DNA of 8,819 bases from Candidatus Altarchaeales archaeon ex4484_96. GTDB taxonomy: Archaea > Altiarchaeota > Altiarchaeia > IMC4 > QMZM01. The position numbers were made by a program, and so were the translations under genes. Under the pieces are notes generated by a model. It saw nothing but the letters and a program-made list of their open reading frames with translations. It was not told the DNA's origin and ran no database searches. Positions 1-6,409 of this stretch are shown piece by piece. The DNA is taken from contig NJDH01000053.1 in NCBI GenBank assembly GCA_002254405.1, positions 1 to 8,819 on the forward strand, given 5' to 3'. Each line of letters opens with the position of its first letter. The first letter of the stretch is position 1.

Positions 1-780
1 AAGCTTGCCAAGGTTAGGGTTAGAAGCCAGAGAATACCCGAGCTGGGAGACAAGTTTGCTTCAAGGCACGGGCAGAAGGGTGTCATCGGCTTGGTTGTAC
101 CCCATGAGGACATGCCGTTTACAAAAGATGGTGTTGTCCCGGATTTGATAATAAACCCGCACGCTATACCATCAAGGATGACCGTAGGCCACGTTTTGGA
201 GATGATTGGCGGTAAAGTATCATCGCTTAATGGGAGATACACTAACGGAACCGTTTTCAACAACGATGAGGAGAAATACCTGCGAGATGAACTCAAATCC
301 TATGGTTTCAACGATAACGGCAAAGAGGCTTTATATGACGGTCCCTCGGGCGCAAGATTCGAAAGCGAGATATTTGTTGGGGTAATTTACTACCAGAAGC
401 TACACCACCAGGTGGCTAACAAGATACACGCCAGAAGCAGAGGCCCGGTTCAGATGCTTACCAGGCAGCCCACAGAGGGCAGGGCAAGAGAGGGTGGATT
501 GAGGTTTGGTGAGATGGAGCGGGACTGCCTTATAGGTCATGGGGCAGCTATGCTTCTAAAGGATAGGCTGCTTGATGAATCAGATAAGGTGGTGGTGCAT
601 GTTTGCTCTAAATGCGGCTTGATAGCCATAAGAGACATCGAGAGAAAACAGATATACTGCCCGATATGCGGCGAGGTTGTAACATACCCGATAGAAATGG
701 CCTACGCTTTTAAGCTTTTAATTAATGAGTTGATTGGCATGTGCATTTATCCAAAACTAATACTGGGGGATAGGGTATAA
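1..780 (+). CDS. rpoB: DNA-directed RNA polymerase subunit B (or B'), C-terminal part
   Basis: This is the C-terminal 259 codons of the second-largest archaeal RNA polymerase subunit. The frame is open from base 1, so the gene starts outside the window; the TTG at 91 is an internal Leu codon, not a start. The family signature GDKFASRHGQKGV is encoded at about 46-84. Further on are QKLHHQVANKIHARSRGP, QPTEGRAREGG and GEMERDCLIGHG, conserved residues near the active site and the interface with A'. A four-cysteine zinc site (CSKC and CPIC, residues 202, 205, 220 and 223 of the visible part) lies in the C-terminal clamp segment. Many methanogens and halophiles split this subunit into B'' and B'. 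Only the end is visible, so B and B' cannot be told apart. The stop codon lies one base before rpoA1, which implies co-transcription. Confidence 0.97.
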   Translation, partial: KLAKVRVRSQRIPELGDKFASRHGQKGVIGLVVPHEDMPFTKDGVVPDLIINPHAIPSRMTVGHVLEMIGGKVSSLNGRYTNGTVFNNDEEKYLRDELKSYGFNDNGKEALYDGPSGARFESEIFVGVIYYQKLHHQVANKIHARSRGPVQMLTRQPTEGRAREGGLRFGEMERDCLIGHGAAMLLKDRLLDESDKVVVHVCSKCGLIAIRDIERKQIYCPICGEVVTYPIEMAYAFKLLINELIGMCIYPKLILGDRV

Positions 781-781
781 A

Positions 782-3319
782 ATGGCTTTGGTGAGGAAAA
801 AGATTGAGGCTATTAAATTCGGGGTCTTCTCTCCGAAGATGATAAGAAAGCTTTCATCAACGAAGATACACACCCCCAACACCTACGACGAAGACGGATA
901 CCCCGTGGAAGGGGGACTTATGGACCCCAGATTAGGCGTTATCGACCCGGGGATAAGATGCAAGACCTGCGGTGGTCGATTAGGTGAATGCAAGGGACAC
1001 TTCGGGAACATAGAGCTTGTTCGGCCCGTAATACACGTTGGATACGCCAAAGAGGCATATAACCTGCTGCGGATGACATGCCGTGCATGCGGCAGACTTC
1101 TACTGTCAGATGAGGAACTAAAAGAATACGATACCTCGGATATAAAGGATTTCGAGATGGAGGAGATAGAGAAAAATACCAAAAAAATCTCCAACACCGA
1201 GAAAAAATGCCCCCACTGCGGGGAGGAGCAACTGAAAATCAAGTTCGTAAGACCCTATTCATACTACGAGGGTGAGGACAAGCTCCTGGTAACAAACGTG
1301 AAAGAACGATTTGAGAAGATAACGGACGAAGACCTGAAATACCTGCAGATGAACATCAGACCAGAGTGGATGATACTGGATACAATCCCTGTTCTGCCCA
1401 TTACCACAAGACCATCCATAACACTTGAATCAGCAGACAGAAGCGAGGACGATTTAACACATAAGCTGGTGGATATACTAAGGATAAACCAGAGGCTTGA
1501 GGAGAACATTAATTCAGGTGCGCCTCAACTCATAATAGAGGATTTATGGGCTCTGCTGCAGTATCATGTTGCAACCTACTTTGATAATGGGATAACAGGT
1601 ATTCCCCCGGCCAGACATCGCTCAGGGCGTCCGCTTAAGACCATAGCACAGAGACTGAAAAGCAAGGAAGGCAGGTTCAGGAAAAACCTCTCAGGTAAGA
1701 GAGTGAATTTCTCTGCCAGAACGGTTATAAGCCCTGACCCCAATCTCAGCATCAACGAGGTCGCAGTACCTAAACTGATTGCTTTAGAGCTTACGGTACC
1801 GGAAGAGGTTAGCGAAAGAAACATAGACGATTTAAGGAAACTCGTGCTAAACGGCCCCAACGAACACCCGGGAGCTCATTACGTCATCACGGAAGAAGGC
1901 AGGAGAAGGATTATGGACGAAAACAAGGAGTTCATAGCGGAAAACCTCCAGGTAGGGGATACTGTAGAAAGACACATTAAAGACGGGGACATCGGGATAT
2001 TCAACAGGCAGCCATCACTTCACAGAATATCAATGATGGCTCACAAAGTCAAGGTTTTACCCTACAATACCCTGAGAATGAATACCGCAGTATGCGCCCC
2101 ATACAACGCCGACTTTGACGGGGATGAGATGAACCTGCACATACCGCAGCTTGAGGAAGCTATCGCGGAAGCAGAAACCCTAATGAAGGTCCAGGAATGC
2201 ATTATGTCCCCAAGATATGGGAAAGCCATCATGGGAGGCCGACACGATCACGTTAGCGGAATGTATCTGCTGACAAAAAAAGGCAGCGAATTCAACAGAG
2301 CGCAGGCTCTTAACATAACAAAAAATATTATACCCCTGCCGAAAGGAAAAAAGAAGTTCAACGGAAAAGAGCTTTTCTCTCTTTTGCTCCCAGATGATTT
2401 AAACCTAACATATAAGGCTAAACTCTGCAAGAAATGTGATAAATGCAAAAAAGAGAAATGCCCTGATGAAGCCTATATCCATATAGTAAATGGTGAGCTT
2501 AAATCAGGTGTTGTTGACACAGAGGGGCTAAGCGGGGTTCTATTAAACAAGTTATTCCATGAATACGGGTCTGATTTAGCCGGGAAATACATAGACGAAT
2601 CCACCAAGCTATCCATCAGAGGAATAATGTTTTATGGTTTCAGTGTTGGAGTGGATGAAGAAGACCTGCCCGGTGAAGCCCTTAAAAAGATAAGAAAGAT
2701 TATAAAGGATGCAGAGGATAAAGTCGACGAATACATAAGCATGTACGAGAGGCAAGAGCTTAACTCCATCCCGGGTAAATCCCTGGAGGAAAGCCTGGAG
2801 GATAACATCATGGCCGTGTTAGGTAAGGTAAGAAGCGAAGCCGGAAGAATCGCTGAGGAATCTATCCCAAAAAACAACGCCACGATAATGGCTAAAACAG
2901 GTGCTAGAGGTAATATTCTCAACCTGACGCAGATGGCCAGCATAATAGGACAGCAGGCTGTCAGAGGAAGCCGAATCAAAAGAGGATACTATGATAGAAC
3001 ACTCCCGCACTTTAAGAAAGGGGATATTTCATCTAAAGCAAGAGGTTTTGTTAAATCCAATTTCAAGGTGGGTTTGAATCCCAGCGAATACTTCTTCCAC
3101 TCCATGGGAGGAAGAGAATCCCTTGTCGACACAGCTATCAGAACAGCCCGAAGCGGATATATGCAAAGAAGGCTTATTAATGCATTACAGGACTTGAAGA
3201 TGTGCTCTGACGGGACAGTGAGGGGAGACGGAGGAATGATAACCCAGTTCGTTTATGGCGGAGACGGCATAGACCCCATGAAAAAAGGCTACCTAGATGG
3301 ATACATGAAAAATGATTGA
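782..3319 (+). CDS. rpoA1: DNA-directed RNA polymerase subunit A'
   Basis: This is the N-terminal two-thirds of the largest archaeal RNA polymerase subunit, 845 residues, close to the usual size. A clamp zinc site is formed by C60, C63, C70 and H73, and a second by C100, C103, C143 and C146. The lid/rudder region carries GKRVNFSARTVISPDPNL at about 305-322. The catalytic loop NADFDGDEM (442-450) holds D444, D446 and D448, which bind the active-site magnesium. A cysteine cluster C549, C552, C555, C560 lies in an inserted segment. The bridge-helix region (PSEYFFHSMGGRES to SGYMQRRL, about 767-798) is near the end. Purine-rich GGGGGA (765-770) and AGGG (772-775) precede the ATG at 782 and support that start. 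The 3' end overlaps rpoA2 by 8 bases, the normal archaeal split of the Rpb1-like chain, so the two are probably translationally coupled. Confidence 0.98.
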   Translation: MALVRKKIEAIKFGVFSPKMIRKLSSTKIHTPNTYDEDGYPVEGGLMDPRLGVIDPGIRCKTCGGRLGECKGHFGNIELVRPVIHVGYAKEAYNLLRMTCRACGRLLLSDEELKEYDTSDIKDFEMEEIEKNTKKISNTEKKCPHCGEEQLKIKFVRPYSYYEGEDKLLVTNVKERFEKITDEDLKYLQMNIRPEWMILDTIPVLPITTRPSITLESADRSEDDLTHKLVDILRINQRLEENINSGAPQLIIEDLWALLQYHVATYFDNGITGIPPARHRSGRPLKTIAQRLKSKEGRFRKNLSGKRVNFSARTVISPDPNLSINEVAVPKLIALELTVPEEVSERNIDDLRKLVLNGPNEHPGAHYVITEEGRRRIMDENKEFIAENLQVGDTVERHIKDGDIGIFNRQPSLHRISMMAHKVKVLPYNTLRMNTAVCAPYNADFDGDEMNLHIPQLEEAIAEAETLMKVQECIMSPRYGKAIMGGRHDHVSGMYLLTKKGSEFNRAQALNITKNIIPLPKGKKKFNGKELFSLLLPDDLNLTYKAKLCKKCDKCKKEKCPDEAYIHIVNGELKSGVVDTEGLSGVLLNKLFHEYGSDLAGKYIDESTKLSIRGIMFYGFSVGVDEEDLPGEALKKIRKIIKDAEDKVDEYISMYERQELNSIPGKSLEESLEDNIMAVLGKVRSEAGRIAEESIPKNNATIMAKTGARGNILNLTQMASIIGQQAVRGSRIKRGYYDRTLPHFKKGDISSKARGFVKSNFKVGLNPSEYFFHSMGGRESLVDTAIRTARSGYMQRRLINALQDLKMCSDGTVRGDGGMITQFVYGGDGIDPMKKGYLDGYMKND

Positions 3320-4526
3320 AGAAAACGTGCCAGATAGTGTAAGGGAAAGAATAAGCTCCTTTGATAAAAAAAAGAGGGAGCAATTTCTAAATGACTACAA
3401 AAATGCGCTCGTGGAGCCGGGAGAAGCAGTCGGGACCGTTGCGGCGCAATCAATAGGGGAACCAGGCACGCAGATGACTCTTCGAACATTCCACTATGCC
3501 GGAGTAGTCGAGTTAAGCGTTCCATTAGGCCTACCAAGGCTTATTGAAATAATTGACGCGAGAAGAAACCCAAAAGACCCTATGATGATAATACGCCTTG
3601 AAAAAGACATAAGAAACGATGAGAAAAAAGCAAAACAGATAGCAAAGAAGTTACAGGAAGTGTTTTTGCCAGACATATGCGATATGAAAATCGACGTCAA
3701 AAACAAACAGCTTAAGATTGAAACCCCAGACGAAGACGCCAAGAAAATACTGGATAAATACACCGAAAACGAAACAGAAGGAGATGTCTACATCATAGAG
3801 CAGGATTCATTATATGACCTCAAGAAGATACAAAACAAGTTGGCGAAAAAAAGAATACGAGGAGTTAAGGGCATCAACAAAATATTCATAAGAAAAGAAG
3901 GTGATGAATACGTCCTCTACACCAACGGCTCAAACATGAAGGTAGTGTATGGTATGAAAGGCATAGACAAAACCAAGACAACCACCAACGATATCAGACA
4001 GATATTTGAAACGTTAGGGATTGAAGCAGGCAGAAATGCTATCGTGACAGAGGCCATCAAGGTTTTAGAGGATCAGGATCTGGAGGTTGATATCAGACAC
4101 ATAATGCTGGTAGCCGACCAGATGACGATAACAGGGGAGATACAGGCAGTCGGCAGGCAGGGAATCTCGGGTTCCAAGGAATCCGTTCTAGCCAGAGCAT
4201 CATTTGAGGAAACAGAAAAACACATCCTGCTGTCGGGGTTGCATGGAGAAGTGGACTCTCTGGATGGAGTACCCGAAAACATAATAATAGGCCAGCCCAT
4301 ACCCATCGGAACAGGAACCGTTAAATTAGCGATTAAATCGGCTCTTGCACCCGATAAACCAATAGGGACAAAAAAGAAAAACACTTTGCTGGAAGGAAAG
4401 ATAAGTGAAGTAAAAAAGAAAATCAAAGACGCTGAAAACATAGACTTGGATGAGCTAATCAGGGAAGAAACCCAGGGAGAAAACAGGAAAACGCTAATCA
4501 AGTGGCTGAAATCACAGGAGGAGTGA
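3312..4526 (+). CDS. rpoA2: DNA-directed RNA polymerase subunit A'' with C-terminal extension
   Basis: This is the C-terminal part of the split largest RNA polymerase subunit, 404 residues. Residues about 35-66 hold the trigger-loop region (EPGEAVGTVAAQSIGEPGTQ, then MTLRTFHYAG), which closes on the incoming nucleotide. The C-terminal clamp/cleft segment (DQMTITGEIQAVGRQGISG to QPIPIGTG, about 268-335) is typical. Most archaeal A'' chains end soon after IGTG. Here about 69 more residues follow: a short linker, then a charged 41-residue module (364-404) that also occurs at the start of eL32 in this window. In the Rpb1 fold, the A'' C-terminus corresponds to the place where the Pol II CTD linker leaves near the RNA exit, so the tail could be a docking element (inference). 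The ATG overlaps the last codons of rpoA1. The start is secure because the protein aligns from its first residues. Confidence 0.97.
   Translation: MIEENVPDSVRERISSFDKKKREQFLNDYKNALVEPGEAVGTVAAQSIGEPGTQMTLRTFHYAGVVELSVPLGLPRLIEIIDARRNPKDPMMIIRLEKDIRNDEKKAKQIAKKLQEVFLPDICDMKIDVKNKQLKIETPDEDAKKILDKYTENETEGDVYIIEQDSLYDLKKIQNKLAKKRIRGVKGINKIFIRKEGDEYVLYTNGSNMKVVYGMKGIDKTKTTTNDIRQIFETLGIEAGRNAIVTEAIKVLEDQDLEVDIRHIMLVADQMTITGEIQAVGRQGISGSKESVLARASFEETEKHILLSGLHGEVDSLDGVPENIIIGQPIPIGTGTVKLAIKSALAPDKPIGTKKKNTLLEGKISEVKKKIKDAENIDLDELIREETQGENRKTLIKWLKSQEE
4401..4523 (+). other. 41-residue module at A'' C-terminus, shared with eL32
   Basis: This stretch encodes residues 364-404 of A''. It begins ISEVKKKIK and ends ENRKTLIKWLKSQEE. 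It matches residues 12-52 of the eL32 protein (bases 6443-6565) without gaps at 25 of 41 positions, including the block NRKTLIKWL. Of the 25 shared residues, 13 use the same codon and 12 a different synonymous codon, so the likeness is kept at protein level. The sequence reads as two charged helices joined by a polar turn (helix prediction by eye). I do not recognise a named family with certainty. Confidence 0.8.
4517..4521 (+). promoter_or_regulatory. Ribosome binding site of rpl30e
   Basis: GGAGG lies inside the last codons of rpoA2, eight bases before the ATG at 4530. It matches the archaeal 16S anti-Shine-Dalgarno sequence and is the clearest ribosome binding site in the window. It supports the chosen eL30 start and shows that internal genes of this operon are initiated on their own. 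Confidence 0.75.
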
Positions 4527-4529
4527 TAG

Positions 4530-4829
4530 ATGAAAAACATTAAATCAGAAATTAAAAGCGTTGTCAAAAAAGGCCAGGTAATAATCGGCTTACGCAAGGT
4601 TTTAGCGGGTTTATTAAATGATAATCCAAAATTAGTAATCATAAGCAGTAATTGTCCTGCTGAGAGAAAAGAGGAAATCATATACTACAGCAGGCTATCT
4701 GAGACACCCTGTGAGATAACAGACATCGACGGAGCCGAATTAGGCTCCCTCTGCGGTAAACCCTTTCCCGTTTCAGTGCTGGGAATAATGGATGCCGGTG
4801 AAAGCAACATATTAAATGAAATAAATTGA
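4530..4829 (+). CDS. rpl30e: Large-subunit ribosomal protein eL30 (L7Ae/L30e family)
   Basis: This is a 99-residue protein of the L7Ae/L30e/Gadd45 RNA-binding family, assigned to eL30 by sequence and by its usual archaeal place between rpoA2 and nusA. The family pattern is visible: an N-terminal helix with KKGQVIIGLRKVLAGLL (about 13-29), the core strand KLVIISSNCPAERKEEIIYYS (34-54), then ETPCEITDIDGAELGSLCGKP, and a final strand FPVSVLGIMDAG. In eukaryotes and archaea, eL30 sits in the 50S/60S subunit, and members of this family recognise kink-turn RNA. The GGAGG site eight bases upstream and a three-base gap from rpoA2 support the start. The length is normal (about 95-105) and nothing looks broken. 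Confidence 0.93.
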   Translation: MKNIKSEIKSVVKKGQVIIGLRKVLAGLLNDNPKLVIISSNCPAERKEEIIYYSRLSETPCEITDIDGAELGSLCGKPFPVSVLGIMDAGESNILNEIN

Positions 4830-4831
4830 GG
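4828..4831 (+). promoter_or_regulatory. Ribosome binding site supporting the GTG start of nusA
   Basis: GAGG overlaps the eL30 stop codon and ends seven bases before the GTG at 4839. There is no in-frame ATG near the beginning of the NusA homology. This site therefore supports GTG as the start codon, the only non-ATG start assigned in the window. Confidence 0.6.
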
Positions 4832-4838
4832 AACCAAC

Positions 4839-5273
4839 GTGGGTAAAATCAGACTAAGCAACGAAGAAATAAAGTATATAACCCTGTTTGAAACGCTCAC
4901 AGGAGCAGTAGTGAAAGACTGCGTGTGTGTTCATGACGTGATGGCATTCCTCATAAAAAAAGGTAACATGGGCCTAGCTATCGGAAAAAACGGCTCCAAC
5001 ATAGGAAAAGTAAGGAATGCCTTAGGTAAAAGTGTTGTGGTGATGGAGTTCTCTGAAAGCATCGAGAGCTTTATTAAAAACCTCTTCCACCCGGTTAAGA
5101 TAAAGGGTGTGAAGATTAAAGGAAAAGACAACGAGAGAATAGCGGACATTGAGGTAAAAAAACCCGACAGAAAAAAAGTGATAGGCCACAAGGGAGTCAG
5201 GATAAAAATAGCCAGAAAACTTGCGAAAAGACATTACAACATCAACAACATAAACGTTAACATATCAATGTAG
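4839..5273 (+). CDS. nusA: Archaeal NusA-like transcription factor, two KH domains
   Basis: This 144-residue protein is the short archaeal form of NusA. It has only the two KH RNA-binding domains and lacks the bacterial N-terminal RNAP-binding and S1 domains. The first KH domain has its GxxG loop as GKNG (49-52), within MGLAIGKNGSNIGKVRNALG. The second has GHKG (116-119), within KKVIGHKGVRIKIARKL. A CVCVHD segment follows the first strand-helix part. The gene lies between rpl30e and rps12, its typical archaeal place, with gaps of nine and three bases. Bacterial NusA controls pausing, termination and antitermination. The archaeal protein binds single-stranded RNA, but its cellular role is less clear, so a role in elongation or termination is inferred from family and operon. 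The GTG start with GAGG upstream is the best choice. Confidence 0.93.
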   Translation: MGKIRLSNEEIKYITLFETLTGAVVKDCVCVHDVMAFLIKKGNMGLAIGKNGSNIGKVRNALGKSVVVMEFSESIESFIKNLFHPVKIKGVKIKGKDNERIADIEVKKPDRKKVIGHKGVRIKIARKLAKRHYNINNINVNISM

Positions 5274-5276
5274 GAA

Positions 5277-5705
5277 ATGGCAAACGGAGAATTCACATCC
5301 AAAAAGCTGATGGATGACAGGAAAAAATTCAGGTGGAAGAAACTAGACTACGCCAGAAGAGTGCTAAGGTTAAAGGAAAAACACGACCCACTTGAAGGAG
5401 CCCCACAGGCTAAAGGTATCGTGCTGGAGAAAATAGGTATCGAGGCAAAGCAACCTAATTCTGCTATCAGGAAATGCGTTAGAGTCCAGCTCCTAAAAAA
5501 CGGCAGGCAGGTTACAGCATTCTGTCCGGGAAACAAGGCCGTAACATTCATCGATGAACACGACGAGGTCACTATCGAAGGGATAGGAGGGAGAAAAGGC
5601 CGCTCTATGGGAGATATTTCAGGAGTCAGGTATAAGGTGATTAAGGTAAATGACATCTCACTGAATGAACTTGTTCGCGGACGTAAAGAAAAACCCAGAA
5701 GATAG
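5277..5705 (+). CDS. rps12: Small-subunit ribosomal protein uS12
   Basis: This 142-residue protein is the decoding-centre protein of the 30S subunit, which helps check codon-anticodon pairing. The archaeal N-terminal extension is present (SKKLMDDRKKFRW), followed by DPLEGAPQAKGIVLEK, the conserved loop KQPNSAIRKC (58-67), FIDEHDEVTIEGIGG and GRSMGDISGVRYKVIKV (109-124). The second decoding loop usually reads PGVRY. Here it reads SGVRY, with Ser115 in place of the usual proline. The C-terminus GRKEKPRR is typical for archaea. The start lies three bases after nusA and has no strong ribosome binding site. In archaea, uS12 is normally followed by uS7 and elongation factor genes. Here an 88-base gap and then a uS8-uL6 chimera follow. 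Confidence 0.97.
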   Translation: MANGEFTSKKLMDDRKKFRWKKLDYARRVLRLKEKHDPLEGAPQAKGIVLEKIGIEAKQPNSAIRKCVRVQLLKNGRQVTAFCPGNKAVTFIDEHDEVTIEGIGGRKGRSMGDISGVRYKVIKVNDISLNELVRGRKEKPRR

Positions 5706-5793
5706 GGTTTATGGACGGGATAACAAGCGTTTGGCGCATTTTTAAGTCTTCAGTCTATTAAAATTACCCTATTAATTGTTTATTACGATAAAA
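5706..5793 (+). promoter_or_regulatory. Intergenic gap with weak promoter and terminator candidates
   Basis: This is the only sizeable non-coding stretch in the window. A T5 run (5739-5743) could serve as a weak archaeal terminator for the upstream operon. TTTTTAAG (5739-5746) and TATTAAAAT (5756-5764) are TATA-like. With the usual distance of about 25 bases, the second would give a start point near 5786 and an almost leaderless message for the ATG at 5794, which has no Shine-Dalgarno sequence. A 16-codon ATG frame (5711-5761) matches nothing I know. All of these signals are weak on their own. Their position at an operon junction is the main support. Confidence 0.35.
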
Positions 5794-6408
5794 ATGATGC
5801 ATGACCTGTTAAATGATGCAATAATAAACATCAAAAACCGGGAGAGAGTAGGGAAGAAACAGTGTATCGTGAAGCCCGTATCCAGGTTGCTGATAGATAT
5901 CCTGAGAATATTCCAAAAAGAAGGATATATAGGCGAATTCGAGCTGGAAGAAGACGGGAGGGGAAATAACATAAAAATTAAACTGATTCACAGGATAAAC
6001 GACTGTGGTGTTATTAAACCAAGATACCCTATCACAAACCGCAGGGTTAAATCCCTTCTTGGCACAGCCAGAGGCAATATCCAAAACATGTTTCGTGGAG
6101 CAACAGAAGGCATAGACTATAAACTAAAAATACTGTATTCTCATTTTCCCATGAACGTGAAGGTTCAGGGCCAGTCTGTAGTAATCGAAAATTTTATCGG
6201 AGAGAAACACCCCAGGAAATCAAAAATACTTGATAACGTGAACGTGGAAATAAAACAGCAGGATATCACTGTTTCAGGTATAGACAAAGAAAAGGTCGCT
6301 CAGACAGCAGCCAACATGGAGCAAGCCACAAAGATATCGAACCTGGACCCAAGAGTATTCCAGGACGGAATATATATTGTTGAAAAAGACGGTAAACCCA
6401 TAGAATAA
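5794..6408 (+). CDS. Chimeric gene: N-terminal half of uS8 fused to C-terminal half of uL6
   Basis: The 204-residue product is not a normal member of any one family. Residues 1 to about 80 are the N-terminal part of archaeal uS8 (MHDLLNDAIINIKNRERVGKK, then GYIGEFE and INDCGVIKPRYP). Residues about 83-204 are the C-terminal part of archaeal uL6 (LLGTARGNIQNMFRGATEG, YSHFPMNVKVQG, IENFIGEKHPRKSKIL, VAQTAANMEQATK, RVFQDGIYIVEKDGKPI). The join lies near 6028-6046, in frame. About the last 50 residues of uS8, including its conserved STxxG 16S RNA contact, and about the first 65 of uL6 are absent. The ATG at 5794 (or 5797) gives the normal uS8 beginning; an in-frame TTG at 5776 adds six unlikely residues. 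The two parents work in different subunits, so one chain can hardly replace both. It may be a deletion relic, a cloning or assembly chimera, or a true fusion beside intact copies elsewhere. Confidence 0.88.
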   Translation: MMHDLLNDAIINIKNRERVGKKQCIVKPVSRLLIDILRIFQKEGYIGEFELEEDGRGNNIKIKLIHRINDCGVIKPRYPITNRRVKSLLGTARGNIQNMFRGATEGIDYKLKILYSHFPMNVKVQGQSVVIENFIGEKHPRKSKILDNVNVEIKQQDITVSGIDKEKVAQTAANMEQATKISNLDPRVFQDGIYIVEKDGKPIE

Positions 6409-6409
6409 A

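Noticed and set aside
1..6. Window begins exactly with AAGCTT, a HindIII site, hinting at a clone end
   Set aside because: A six-base match at one end only. The other end of the window has no such site, and the reading frame is natural from the first base. It could be chance.
4073..4681. Long open frame of 202 codons on the minus strand opposite rpoA2 and rpl30e
   Set aside because: It lies opposite two well-conserved genes, has a low-complexity serine/phenylalanine-rich translation typical of the reverse of lysine/glutamate-rich coding sequence, and resembles no family. Other minus-strand frames were rejected for the same reason.
5711..5761. 16-codon ATG frame after rps12, a possible remnant of uS7 or uS14
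   Set aside because: The short translation (MDGITSVWRIFKSS) does not look like the start or end of either protein, has no ribosome binding site, and is too short to judge.
5776..5793. TTG at 5776 as start of the uS8-uL6 chimera
   Set aside because: It would add six residues not found in uS8 proteins. The ATG at 5794 or 5797 gives the usual beginning.
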